A stretch of DNA of 64,000 nucleotides, taken from Streptomyces sp. NBC_01591. Its GTDB lineage: Bacteria; Actinomycetota; Actinomycetes; Streptomycetales; Streptomycetaceae. The position numbers and the translations under genes were made by a program. Where the stretch lies: assembly GCF_035918155.1 (NCBI RefSeq), contig NZ_CP109328.1, positions 186,001 through 250,000 on the forward strand. The letters are read 5' to 3'. Positions 42,391-51,948 of the stretch are shown in pieces; position 1 is the first letter of the stretch, and each line of letters begins with the position of its first letter. The notes below the pieces were generated by a model. The model was not told where the DNA came from. It did not search any database and saw nothing but the letters and a program-made list of their open reading frames with translations.

Positions 42391-43053
42391 ATGGATGCAG
42401 TCAAGGGATCCGACGGACAGAACGTCAAGCGCCCCGACAAGCGGGCCGAGCGCTCGCGGCGTACCCGCGAGAAGATCGTTGCGGCGGCGCGGGAGCTGTT
42501 CGTCGCACAGGGGTACGGCGCGACAAGCCTTCAGGAGATTGCGGATCGCGCGGGTGTGGCCGTCCAAACCGTGTACTTCGTGTTCCGCAACAAGCGCGCG
42601 CTGTTCAAGGACGTCGTCGACACGTCCATCGCGGGCGACGCCGAACCGGTCGCCACGATGGACCGCGACTGGTTCCGCGCCGCGTGCGCCGAGCCCACCG
42701 CGGCCGGGCAACTGCGCGCCCACGTACGGGGTGTACGCGACATCCTCGGCCGTGTCGCCCCGATCATGCCGTTGATCGCGGCTGCCGCAGCCACGGACCC
42801 GGAGATCGCCGCGCAGTGGCCCGCCGGCCCCGACCCGCGCTATACCGTTCAGCACGCCGCAGCGAAGGCCCTGACCTCCAAGCCTGACGCCCGCCCCGAC
42901 GTCGACACCGCCCGCGCCGCCGACCTGCTGTACGGGCTTCTCAGCCCGGAGCTGTACCTGATCTTTGTCCGCAACCGGGGCTGGTCCCCCGACGCCTGGG
43001 AGGAGTGGGCCTGCGCGGCCCTGATTGCCCACCTCTGCACTGACCACGAGTAG
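42391..43053 (+). CDS. TetR-family transcriptional repressor
   Basis: 220 residues from ATG 42391. N-terminal TetR HTH: RTREKIVAAARELFVAQGYG with TSLQEIADRAGVAVQTVYFV, then FRNKRALFKDVVD. The ligand-binding half is helical (LLYGLLSPELYLIFVRNRGW near the end). Divergent from the methyltransferase with a 7-bp-arm palindrome just upstream, a standard autoregulated repressor/target pair. The ligand is unknown. Confidence 0.88.
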   Translation: MDAVKGSDGQNVKRPDKRAERSRRTREKIVAAARELFVAQGYGATSLQEIADRAGVAVQTVYFVFRNKRALFKDVVDTSIAGDAEPVATMDRDWFRAACAEPTAAGQLRAHVRGVRDILGRVAPIMPLIAAAAATDPEIAAQWPAGPDPRYTVQHAAAKALTSKPDARPDVDTARAADLLYGLLSPELYLIFVRNRGWSPDAWEEWACAALIAHLCTDHE

Positions 43054-43139
43054 GCCGCCGACCCTTCGGCGGCTGCCGCCGAAGCAAAGTCTGCGACCGG
43101 CTGCGGCTGCGGAGACTGACCGGGACGCTCACTCCGCTG

Positions 43140-43262
43140 CACCGTCGTCATCGTCGAGCGCCGCGGCGTCCGGGTTGCGGCAGCGGCCGTAGGCCGCCGG
43201 CCGGGGTGAAGGCGGTGAAGCTGTAGCGGCCCAGCACCCCGCAGCAGGCCGATCACCTGCAC
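43140..43262 (-). pseudogene. possible Tn3-family transposase C-terminal fragment
   Basis: The minus strand reads VIGLLRG, then VLGRYSFTAFTPAGGLRPL, like the extreme C-terminus of some Tn3 transposases (INVLGRY...LRPL). It is only about 40 residues, so the assignment is weak. Confidence 0.35.
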
Positions 43263-43436
43263 TAGAAGACCTTGATCAAATGCCTAGCGCCAACGGCTGT
43301 ACCGCTGGTCCCCAGCCCGACGGTGATCTGACGTCAGTGTAATTCGTGCTGCAGGTGGGCAAGGTGCCTTCGGGTTCCTGCAATGGCCGAGGCCCGGGGA
43401 CTGGGACGTGTGAGCCATTGCCCCGGGCCGCCGGAG

Positions 43437-43990
43437 TCAGGCTGCTGCCGCCTTGCGCTTGGCGGTGGTGCTGGCGAGGCGGAACGACTGGGTGCCGGTC
43501 TCGATGATGTGGGCCTCGAAGGTGAGGCGGTCGACGATGGCCTGGCAGAGCCGCTTGTCGGTGAAGGTCTGGTCCCACTCGGTGAACGGCCGGTTCGACG
43601 CAATCGCGATCGCGTGCCGTTCCTCGCGCTCGGTGAAGATCTGGAACAGCAACTCGGCGCCGTGCCGGTCGAGCTTGACGTAGCCGAGCTCGTCCAGGCA
43701 GTGCAGGTCGACACGGCCGTATTTCTTGATGGTGCGGCCGAGTTGCTTGTCGCTGGCGGCCTCGGCCAGCTCGTTCACCAGGTTCGCCGCGGTGGTGTAG
43801 CGGACGCGGCCGCCAGCCTCGGCGATCGCGGTACCCAGTCCGATCAGCAGGTGCGACTTGCCGGTGCCGGAGTCACCGATCAGGCAGAGCGGGTTGCCGG
43901 CTTGGACCCAGGCCAGCTGGGTGAGGGTGTTGATCACCTCTTGCGGGACGTTGGCATTCTTCGAGAAGTCGAAGTGGCTTCGTTGATCTC
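43437..43990 (-). pseudogene. istB: IS21-family helper ATPase (IstB), 5'-truncated
   Basis: Encodes FDFSKNANVPQEVINTLTQL, Walker A LIGDSGTGKSHLLIG, Walker B VDLHCLDELGYVKLD, FTEREERHAIAIASNRPF and FTDKRLCQAIVDRLTFEAHI, ending KRKAAAA. The N-terminal part of IstB is absent beyond about 43990, and no IstA is present. It is clearly different from the IstB fragment at 19731 (roughly two thirds similar by eye), so it comes from another IS21-type element. Confidence 0.8.
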
Positions 43991-44185
43991 TAGGAACAGC
44001 GTTTGTCGACTGGTTTCGGAGTCACTTGCTGATCAGTGGGGCCGTGCATGTCGACGAGAAGTGACGGCACAACTGGCTCAGTCCCGGAGACCCACCTTTC
44101 GGGCAAGTAGCCGGCGGGCGTGCCTCCGGGGCTCGGCGGCTGATTTCCGCCAGCACGTCGCCTTCTGCATTCCTACGCTGCGGCC

Positions 44186-44785
44186 ATGTCATACCGCTTC
44201 GCTGGCATCATCGACCGCTATCTACTCTCCGGTTCCGAGTTCACCCACAGGCTGCGCGCGGTACGGGACGAGCAGTGGACGGCACCCACCCCCTGCGCAG
44301 AGTGGGACGTACGCCACCTCGTCAACCACATGACCCGGGGAAACCTCAACTACGTCTCTCTGCTGGATGGTGACTCGGCCGCCGACTTCCTCCGGCTCCG
44401 GGACGAGGACGCTCTGGGCAGCGATCCGGTGGGTGCCTACATCCGGTCGGTGCGGGAGTGCGCCGAGGCGTTCCGGAGGCCGGGCGTCCTCCAGCAGACT
44501 CTCGACTACCCTCTCGGCCCGGTGACCGGAGAACAGGCCCTCGCAGTCCGCACCACGGACGCGACCATTCACACCTGGGACCTGGCCCGAGCCGTCAACG
44601 CTCCCGAGAAGCTCGATCCGGAGCTCGTCACCTGGATCGAAGAGCACCTCGCCGAAATTTACGCCGGCTTGGCGGAGTCACCCGTCTCCGCCGACACCAC
44701 CCACCGCTTCTTCGCCGCGCCAGGGGCTCCACCCGTGGCCGGGGAGGCCCGCCAAGCCCGGTTGCTGCGTCTGTTCGGCCGCTGA
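44186..44785 (+). CDS. TIGR03086-type metal-binding protein (mycothiol-dependent DinB superfamily)
   Basis: 199 residues from ATG 44186. It starts SYRFAGIIDRYLLSGSEFTH, then TPCAEWDVRHLVNHMTRGN (the W-x-V-x-x-L-V-x-H metal-site helix), and later RTTDATIHTWDLARAVNAPE (second metal-site region HxWDLA), the hallmarks of the actinobacterial TIGR03086/maleylpyruvate-isomerase-like N-terminal family. Likely binds zinc or nickel and may use mycothiol in detoxification. The reaction is unknown. It is an isolated gene between IstB and Tn3 debris. Confidence 0.85.
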   Translation: MSYRFAGIIDRYLLSGSEFTHRLRAVRDEQWTAPTPCAEWDVRHLVNHMTRGNLNYVSLLDGDSAADFLRLRDEDALGSDPVGAYIRSVRECAEAFRRPGVLQQTLDYPLGPVTGEQALAVRTTDATIHTWDLARAVNAPEKLDPELVTWIEEHLAEIYAGLAESPVSADTTHRFFAAPGAPPVAGEARQARLLRLFGR

Positions 44786-44943
44786 GCGAAGGGCAAGGCG
44801 AGCTCGACCTTCGACATCTGCGGCATGACCAGCGCCTTTCACCAAGAGCATCCCGATGCTGTCCTGGCAAGAGCCGCCATGCCTCCCAAACTCATCAACA
44901 TCACCTGACTGTGGTTCGGGGCGCCTTCCAAATCCATCGATAA

Positions 44944-46230
44944 GTGACGTCACTACTGCTCGATAAAGCCACCTCGTTGCTGGTGGAGCTGGATAGGCGG
45001 ACCGGTTTCCTGGACTGCTTCACGCACGCCGGCGGCAAGCAGGCCCGCTCCCCGGAGCTGAAACGGAACCTGCTGGCCGTGTTGATCGGGAACGCCACGA
45101 ATCTGGGTTTGGTGAGGATGGCGGAGGCGTGCGGGATCTCGTACGACATCCTGGCCTGGACCCAAGAGTGGTACATCCGCGAGGAGACCCTGGCGGCGGC
45201 GAACGCCGCAGTCGTCAACTACCACCACCGCCTCCCGCTGACCCAAGCATTCGGCGGCGGCACGCTGTCCTCCTCGGACGGGCAGCGGTTCCCGGTCAAA
45301 GGCAAGTCGACGACCGCGCGGGCGATGAAGAAGTACTTCGCCGGCCAGGGCCTGTCCACGTATGCGCATGTCTCGGACCAGCACACCACGTTCGGCACGA
45401 AGGTCATCGTGGTGACCCGCCGGGAGGCGCACTACGTGCTGGACGAGATCATGGGCAACAAGACCGACCTCCCGATCACGGAGCACACGACCGATACGCA
45501 CGGCGTCACTCTGGTCAACTTCGCACTGTTCGACCTCGTCGGGATGCAGCTCTCGCCGCGCATCCGGGACCTGGGAAAGATCACCCTGTACCGAATGGAC
45601 CCACAGCGGGACGTGAGCAGCCTCTGGCCAGTGGCCGGACCTCTGCTCACCCAGAAGATCAACATGAGGTTGATCGAGGAGCACTGGGACGATCTGCTCC
45701 GCCTGGCCGGGTCGATCAAGTTCGGGCACGCCACCGCCTCACTGATCGTCGGCAAGCTGTCCGCATCCTCCCGGCAGAACACCCTCGCCGCGGCGCTGAA
45801 GGAGTACGGGGCGCTTCGCCGCACGGTCTACGCCGCCCGCTACCTGGCGGACGAGACCTACCGCAGGAAGATCGCCCGGCAACTCAACAAGGGCGAATCG
45901 CTGCACTCCCTGCGCCGCAGTCTCCTGTACGCGCACGAGGGCGCGATCCGCCACCGCCACCTGGCCGCACAGACCGAGCAGGCATGGTGCCTGACGCTGC
46001 TGACCAACTCGGTCGTGACCTGGACGACGGAGTACTACGGCCTGGCCATCGCCCAGATGCGAGCCGAAGGCCGCGCGGTCGACGACGAACTCCTCGCGCA
46101 CATCTCCCCGGCCCACAGCGAGAACGTGAACTTCTTCGGCACGATCAACGTCGAGGTCGACACCGAACTCGCCAAGCTCGACCCTGCCGGCTACCGGCCC
46201 CTGCGGCCCGCCGCCCAGGCCGGAACTGAA
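44944..46230 (+). pseudogene. tnpA: Tn3-family transposase, C-terminal part
   Basis: About 430 residues of a Tn3 TnpA that is normally near 1000. It has LTQAFGGGTLSSSDGQRF (first catalytic Asp), EHTTDTHGVTLVNFALFDLV (second Asp), QLNKGESLHSLRRSLLYAHE (catalytic Glu region) and the C-terminus ISPAHSENVNFFGTINVEVD with LDPAGYRPLR. The N-terminal DNA-binding half is missing. The frame runs on past the usual end to 46395 into unrelated sequence. A tiny N-terminal piece of a TnpA lies at 48989. Confidence 0.85.
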
Positions 46231-46388
46231 CAGACGGACAAGGGACGGCCGACACCCCGGATAGGTGGAACCGCCTCCGCCAGGGCATTCACCAGATGTG
46301 TATCTGTGGATGGTGCACTCCTGCCTTGCCCTCATCAAGGGGCAAGAGGCAAACCGTTCAGGGACTCGCAAGACGGGGAGGACACGAG

Positions 46389-47616
46389 ATGCTGATCGAA
46401 AAGGTATTCCGCAGCGAGGACTTGCCCCCGGCCGACCGGTTCGACTCCTGGCGCGAACTGGTCGGCCAGACCCATGCTCCACTGGAGCTGCGCAGTGACC
46501 ACTGGGCGGATTTCCGGTCTTCCCAGCGCCTACTGGACCTCGGTGCCGTATCCGTGTGGCCGACAACCTTCCAGCCACTGTGCTCTCGACGGACGCCGAA
46601 ACTGATCCGGCAGTCCGATCCCGAGGGGCTGCACATCTCTCTGCCTCTGAGCGGGGCACTGCGCGCCGTCCGGGGCGAGGAAGAGGCCATCTACGGTCCG
46701 GACAGCCTGTGCATCGTCGACACCTCGCGGCCCGTCGACATCCACGGGGGTGACGACGCCAGCCTGCACACGGGAGTTGGGCTGGAGGTCCCCAAAGCAC
46801 TGCTGCCCCTGCCCCGCAACCAGCTCGACCAGGCGGCCCGGCTGCGGCTGTCAGCGCAGGACGGGTTCGGCTCCCTGCTGGCACAACTGCTCACCCAGCT
46901 GGCGAGAGGCACGAATTCGTACCAACCGCCCGATGGACCCCGGCTCGGGACTGTCGTGGTCGACCTGTTGTCCGCGCTGATCGCCCATGCCCTGAACTCG
47001 GAAAACTCGCTCACACCGGAAACCCGTCAGCAGGCGCTCGTCATACGCATCCGTGCCTTCGTCCAGCAGCACCTGCACGACCCGCACCTGACCCCGCCCG
47101 CCATCGCCGCCGCGCACCACATCTCCACCAGCTACCTTCACCGCCTCTTCCAGCAGGAAGACGAAACGGTCGCGGCATTGATCCGCAACCAGCGCCTGCA
47201 AACGAGCCTGCCACGACCTCGCCGACCCGGCTCAGCGCACCACACCCATCCACGCCATCGCCGCCCGCTGCGGCTTCCCACGCGCATCCGACTTCACCCG
47301 CGCTTTCCGCACCGTCTACGGCATCCCTCCCAAGGAGTACCGCCACCAAGCCCAGAGCTTCGTGGATTCCGAGCCCTCCGCGACGCATTGCAAAGACTTT
47401 GGCTCTCAAGTGACGTACCGGGTGACTGCGTCGACGCAGGGGCCGGCGTTCTGCTCCAGCGACCGGACCGAGGCACCTGGCGAGGGGCAGGAGCATCAGA
47501 CGGGTCCCGAGGGGCAGGGTCGCTGCTTTCGCCTGTCTCACAAGCATGGATGTGACACAGGGGCAGGCCCGCTGAACCGTGATCACGTTTGTGCGACATC
47601 CCGCGAGTTCCCCTGA
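46389..47616 (+). pseudogene. AraC-family regulator with a frameshift in the HTH domain
   Basis: From ATG 46389: a Streptomyces-type AraC ligand-binding domain (FRSEDLPPADRFDSWRELVG, LIRQSDPEGLHISLPLSGAL), then the first HTH LTPPAIAAAHHISTSYLHRL. Near 47200 an extra A (GCAAACGA instead of GCAACGA) throws the frame. The continuation HAIAARCGFPRASDFTRAFR with TVYGIPPKEYRHQAQSF is in the next frame. The second HTH is thus not translated in frame. It is either a pseudogene or a one-base sequence error. The C-terminal end is unclear after 47400. Confidence 0.78.
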
Positions 47617-47973
47617 GCCCCGCTGATTCTTTGAGCCCATGGCCAGGGGCTTCTTCCTCCGTCGGGTGCTCTTCCATCCGGTGACGGAACTTCTGGATTC
47701 TTGAAGCCTTCTCATCTCGCCCGACCGGCCTGCGGTCTGAGCGAAGGCGAGGAGGCTCGGGCCGGCGGCACTGGCAGTCGCAGGAGGCCCTCGCAAGCGT
47801 CAGGCGCCGGCAGGCCGCCCGTGACCTGGCCCGGCGGCGATGACGGGGTGTGACCGGCAGCCGTTGACCTCGTCCGGGGACCGACCGCTGATCGCCGCAC
47901 AGAGGTGACTGGTCTTGTGCTCGGCGACACCGGGCCCGCGTAGATGACGTAGTTTCTGCCGCTCCTGGGGAAG
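47617..47973. other. non-coding interval
   Basis: No supported gene, repeat or hairpin. Confidence 0.4.
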
Positions 47974-48648
47974 CTATTTGATCTTCGCGGCGATGGTCCG
48001 GACGAACTCAGGGAGCACATCGTCCCGCCAGACGAAAGGTGCTGGGGCCGACTCGCCCTTGAAGGTCACGCTGCTCTGCCCGCCCACGGTGAACAGCAGT
48101 GGACCTTTGCGGCAGTTCCAACTTCCCTCGTAATTACCGGTGATGACGCAGTGATCCGCGCCCTTTGCACCCTGGTTGGTACTGGATCCTGACGCTAGGC
48201 GATGTTCGTAGCCAACAATCAGCTTGGGGTCGGCCACGGCCTCGATGCGGAACCAGAACTGGGTAGCGGCGTAGGTCTCGCCCGGAAGGCGCATGCTGTA
48301 GAGGCACTGGCCGGACTTGGACCTGTCACTCTCCTTCCACGAGGAGTCGGCAGCGAAGTCCTTGATCGACAAAGCGCTGATCGGACGGCTCTCCTGTTCG
48401 ATGTCCTTGGCACCAGGGAAGATCGCCTTGATCTCCTCCTGGTCCACGAACGAGCACGCGTCCGGCCACTGATTCGCGGCCACGATTGCCCCACCCTTGA
48501 GTTCAGGAAGGTTGACAGTCGCATCTCGGGGGGCGGCCTTGCCTATCGCAACATCACCCTCGGACGGCATGTACGTAGCGACCAGGAGCGTCAGCAGCAC
48601 GACATTTGACATCAGCAGGGTGAGCATCATGGCTCTGTTCTTCCACAT
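47974..48648 (-). CDS. membrane-anchored or secreted hypothetical protein
   Basis: 224 residues from ATG 48648. An N-terminal hydrophobic segment (MMLTLLMSNVVLLTLLVATY) acts as anchor or signal. The extracytoplasmic part has four Cys (NQWPDACSFVDQEEIKAIFP, SGQCLYSMRLPG, DHCVITGNYEGSWNCRKG), probably two disulfides, and a beta-rich pattern. It resembles the DUF3558-like lipoprotein class in the ACSFVDQEEIKAIFP style (xCxL/V-x-P...), but without a lipobox. Upstream extension to 48822 looks non-coding. Confidence 0.6.
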   Translation of the reverse strand: MWKNRAMMLTLLMSNVVLLTLLVATYMPSEGDVAIGKAAPRDATVNLPELKGGAIVAANQWPDACSFVDQEEIKAIFPGAKDIEQESRPISALSIKDFAADSSWKESDRSKSGQCLYSMRLPGETYAATQFWFRIEAVADPKLIVGYEHRLASGSSTNQGAKGADHCVITGNYEGSWNCRKGPLLFTVGGQSSVTFKGESAPAPFVWRDDVLPEFVRTIAAKIK

Positions 48649-49155
48649 GGCGGCCGATTCTCCCCGAGCAGCGAGCTGATCGTCGACCGCATCCGCTGCA
48701 CCGAGGCATCCCGCTGCCGGGAGATCCCGGACACAGCCGCAGAGCAAGACCGGCCGTCGGTTCCTGTGAACCCAAGGGCCAGAGCCGCCGGACAAGACTG
48801 AAGACCAATGAGTTCGCCCCAAAGCCCGTCAGTTCGCGCGAACTCATGGGCCTTCCGGCCTCGGGGAACATCGGTGCAGCCATTGGCGCTGAGATTGATC
48901 ATGGTCGGCTAGCACACCGGCTGGGGGCTCCGCTGGGGTTCGCGGAAAGATCACCGTGCCGGTGCCGGGGCTGGCTACGGTCCGCCTCGTGCCGGTTGAG
49001 TTTCTGACTGATGAGCAGGCTGTTATCTGGACCTTTCAGATCCGAAAGGTGTGCCGGCCTGGGCGTTTGCGTGGCTTGCAGTGTCAACTAAGTTGATCGT
49101 CAGCGTCGCTTGCCGAGGCCGGGAAGCCCGCCTGGGACTGTGCGCACGCTGGTTG
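48649..49155. other. gene-free interval with Tn3 N-terminal stub
   Basis: Only one recognisable item: GTG 48989 reads VPVEFLTDEQAV, the conserved start of DUF4158/Tn3-type transposases, then degenerates and stops by 49095. The remainder shows nothing. Confidence 0.45.
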
Positions 49156-49224
49156 TGAGGTTCCCCCGAGATGCGGGGATGGGTGACAGAAGGTCAGATG
49201 GGTCTCATGAGAGGAGCCCAGACG

Positions 49225-49545
49225 ATGCCTGCGCCGAGAAAGTACCCGCTGGAGTTGCGTGAGCGTGCGGTCCGGATGTACCGGACCGCCGAGCCGAAGC
49301 CCGTGATCCGCCGCATGGCCGAGGAACTCGGCGTGCACCACGAGGCCCTGCGCAACTGGATCCGCCAGGCCGAGGCCGACGCCGGCGAACGCGACGACCT
49401 GCTCACCACCGCCGAGCGTGAGGAGCTTGCCGCCCTGCGCAAGGAGAATGCCCAGCTCAAGCGTGCGAATGAGGTCCTGCGGACGGCCTCGGCTTTTTCG
49501 CGGCCCAGCTCGACCCGACCCGGCCCAGGTGACGGCGCTCGTTGA
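49225..49545 (+). CDS. IS3-family transposase OrfA, copy B
   Basis: Identical to copy A OrfA up to LRTASAF. It then runs into SRPSSTRPGPGDGAR because of the missing T. HTH and leucine-zipper parts are intact. With five T instead of six, orfB lies in the +1 frame, so the usual -1 shift cannot make OrfAB. Confidence 0.88.
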   Translation: MPAPRKYPLELRERAVRMYRTAEPKPVIRRMAEELGVHHEALRNWIRQAEADAGERDDLLTTAEREELAALRKENAQLKRANEVLRTASAFSRPSSTRPGPGDGAR

Positions 49546-50449
49546 CGAGCACCCGCATCTGGGGGTCGAGCCCGTACTCCGGGAACTGAACATCCCTTCC
49601 TCCACCTACTACCGGTGGCGCCAGGCCGAGAAGGAACCGTGCGAACGGCGCCGCCGGGACGCCGAGCTGACGGGCAGGATCCAGCAGGTCCACGACGAGT
49701 CCGGCGGGATCTATGGCTCACCTCGCGTGCACGCCGTCCTCAAGCGTGAGGGCGTCCACGTCGGCAGGAAGCGCGTCGAGCGGCTCATGCGGGAGGCCGG
49801 CCTGGCCGGGATCAGCCCCCGCCGGGGCACGGGTTTCACTCGCCGTGACCCGGACGCCGATCTGGCCCCTGACCTGGTGCAACGCGACTTCACCGCGAAT
49901 GGGCCGAACCGGCTGTGGGTTACCGACTTGACCATGATCTCCACCGGGGAGGGGCCGTTGTGGCTGTCCGCGATCCGCGACGCGTTCTCCCGCCGGGTGG
50001 TCGCCTGGGAGACCTCCGCCCGCGCGGACGCCGACCTGGTCCTCACCTCGCTGGAGTATGCCCTGGCCAGCCGCGAGGTCGCCCCCGGTGAGCTCATTCA
50101 CCACGCCGACCACGGCTGTCAATACACGTCCGTGAAGCTCACAACACGCCTGGTCAGGGCCGGTATCCAGGCGTCCATGGGCTCGGTCGGCGACTCGTTC
50201 GACAATGCCCTGGCGGAGAACCTGTGGATGGTCATCAAGACCGAGTGCATCCGCGGCCGCGTCTTCGCCACCAGAGCCGAAGCGAACCTCGCGCTCTTCG
50301 AGTACATCGACGGCTTCTACAACCCCCGCCGCATCCAGAAACGACTGGGCTACCTCAGCCCGATCGAGTACGAGGAGAAGCACTACGCCAACCAGGCAAC
50401 GACCGAACAAGTGAACCTGAAACCACGTCAACCCGCTCTGACCAGCTAG
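49529..50449 (+). CDS. IS3-family transposase OrfB, copy B
   Basis: Catalytic half with the same DDE residues as copy A (LWVTDLTMIST, HHADHGCQYTS, DNALAENLWM). A few substitutions, such as VQRDFTANG and SPIEYEEKHYANQATTEQV near the end, show the copies have diverged slightly. The GTG 49529 (VTALVDEHPHLGV) matches the copy A start. It lacks a workable frameshift fusion with OrfA, so this copy probably depends on transposase from copy A. Confidence 0.9.
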   Translation: MTALVDEHPHLGVEPVLRELNIPSSTYYRWRQAEKEPCERRRRDAELTGRIQQVHDESGGIYGSPRVHAVLKREGVHVGRKRVERLMREAGLAGISPRRGTGFTRRDPDADLAPDLVQRDFTANGPNRLWVTDLTMISTGEGPLWLSAIRDAFSRRVVAWETSARADADLVLTSLEYALASREVAPGELIHHADHGCQYTSVKLTTRLVRAGIQASMGSVGDSFDNALAENLWMVIKTECIRGRVFATRAEANLALFEYIDGFYNPRRIQKRLGYLSPIEYEEKHYANQATTEQVNLKPRQPALTS

Positions 50450-50624
50450 TCAGCCACTCCCGCGCTGCGGGGGAACCTCAGTTGAGGGCTCGTCCGCGAT
50501 AGGCCGCGATGGCTGCTGCGCTGAGATTGACTCTGACCTCAACGGTGGGAGCTGAAGCGGCTTGCCGGGCCGACGATTGGCCACGATGCTGTCCGATGCC
50601 GGGCAAACAGCGATCTTGTCGGGA

Positions 50625-51489
50625 GGCACTGTCACGTTGACTGGCCGGGTGGGATGATCTTCTGGTTGGTCGTGCCGGGGAGGGATTCGTTCGTGTCGTC
50701 CGCGTCGCCGTCGTACAAGGGCCACCGGTACCCGGTGGAGGTGATCGCGCACGCGGTATGGCTGTACTTCCGCTTCCCGCTGTCCTTCCGCGAGGTCGAG
50801 GAGCTGATGCTCGAGCGCGGCGTCATCGTCTCCTACGAGACCATCCGCCGCTGGTCCGCCAAGTTCGGCCAGGCCTACGCGGACGGACTGCGCCGCCGTC
50901 GGCCACGGCCCGGGGACAAGTGGCACCTGGACGAGGTCTTCGTGAAGATCAACGGAGAGCAGAAGTACCTGTGGCGGGCCGTCGACCAGGACGGCAACGT
51001 GCTCGACATCCTCCTGCAGAGCCGCCGGGACAAGGCCGCGGCAGGACGCTTCTTCCGCCGCCTGATGAAGAAGACCCGTACGGTGCCGCGGGTGGTCGTC
51101 ACCGACAAGCTCCGTTCCTACGGCGCGGCGCACCGCGAGGTCATGCCCTCGGTGGAACACCGTTCCCACAAGGGCCTGAACAACCGGGCGGAGAACAGTC
51201 ATCAGCCCACGCGGCAGCGCGAACGCGCCATGAAGGGATTCCGCTCCGTCGGCGGGGCCCAGCGGTTCCTGTCCGCGTTCAGCGGCATCTCACCCCACTT
51301 CCGCCCTCACCGCCACCTGATGACAGCCTCCGACCACCGAGCCGAGATGACCGTCCGCTTCGCGATCTGGGACCAGATCACCCAAGCTGCCAGCCGGCCC
51401 ACCACGGCCTGACCACAGGCCCGGACCGCGGGCCCCACCAGACCACGACGCACCATCAAGCACCTGCAACCCAACAACGTGACAGCACC
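50625..51489 (+). mobile_element. IS6-family insertion sequence (865 bp)
   Basis: Inverted ends GGCACTGTCACGTTG and the complement of GGTGCTGTCACGTTG. One transposase gene. No flanking 8-bp duplication is visible, and the gene at its right (51490-51604) is cut. So it may have arrived by cointegrate resolution or recombination. Confidence 0.88.
50693..51412 (+). CDS. IS6-family transposase
   Basis: 239 residues from GTG 50693 (GGGAGGGA upstream). HTH segment FPLSFREVEELMLERGVIVS with YETIRRW. DDE core: DKWHLDEVFVKINGEQKYLW (Asp), RVVVTDKLRSYGAAHREV (Asp), NNRAENSHQPTRQRERAMKG (Glu). Ends KRFLSAF-like (AQRFLSAFSGISPHFRP) as in complete IS6 transposases. No lesion seen. IS6 elements move by replicative transposition and often mediate the kind of rearrangement seen here. 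Confidence 0.92.
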   Translation: MSSASPSYKGHRYPVEVIAHAVWLYFRFPLSFREVEELMLERGVIVSYETIRRWSAKFGQAYADGLRRRRPRPGDKWHLDEVFVKINGEQKYLWRAVDQDGNVLDILLQSRRDKAAAGRFFRRLMKKTRTVPRVVVTDKLRSYGAAHREVMPSVEHRSHKGLNNRAENSHQPTRQRERAMKGFRSVGGAQRFLSAFSGISPHFRPHRHLMTASDHRAEMTVRFAIWDQITQAASRPTTA

Positions 51490-51604
51490 GTTCGGCAAGC
51501 AGTGCCTGGAAGTAGGCGATCGTCGGCGCCATGTTCGCCCGGTCGCGCTGGTCGTAGCCACGCTGGATCGCCTCGGCCAGTTCGGGCGTCACGTCGGTCG
51601 TCAC
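51490..51604 (-). pseudogene. N-terminal stub of a gene cut by IS6
   Basis: The minus strand starts TTDVTPELAEAIQRGYDQRD and RANMAPTIAYFQALLAER at 51604 and then enters the IS6 end. It looks like a genuine protein start (TPR-like helix pair). The rest of the gene is not found on the other side of the IS. Confidence 0.5.
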
Positions 51605-51948
51605 TGCTGCGCCTCCATGCGTACGGGTCCGAAGATCGGCTCACCATAATGCAGCCTCGTCCGCAGGCGCCTGCCTGTGGGCCGGCCTGGCGTTGGCAGC
51701 GTTGGCGTCTGTACTTGATGGAGCCATGTTCCTCGTCACACGCGGATGCCTGCCTCGTCGAGGGTGGGCTGCTGTCAGCTACCGATTATGACGAGCGACG
51801 CCCCGGTTTCCCGTGTCTGCCAGTCCGTCAACCGAGAGGACGCGGGAGCATCGACGTCGCTTACAAGTCGCTGCTCCATACAAGACGCTATGCACGTTCG
51901 ACCGTACGCGGCGGTGCACGTTGGCCCGTACGCCGACACCGTGTCCCG
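51605..51948. other. non-coding interval
   Basis: Upstream region of the truncated stub and downstream region of the NlpC/P60 gene. No repeat or gene supported. Confidence 0.4.

Larger units (their letters stand above)
49156..50480 (+). mobile_element. IS3-family insertion sequence, copy B (1325 bp)
   Basis: Same ends and gene order as copy A (4860-6185) but plus-oriented and one base shorter. Flanked by GTTG on both sides (49152-49155 and 50481-50484), a normal 4-bp target duplication. A single T is missing from the orfA/orfB slippery run (49494-49498, five T). Confidence 0.92.
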
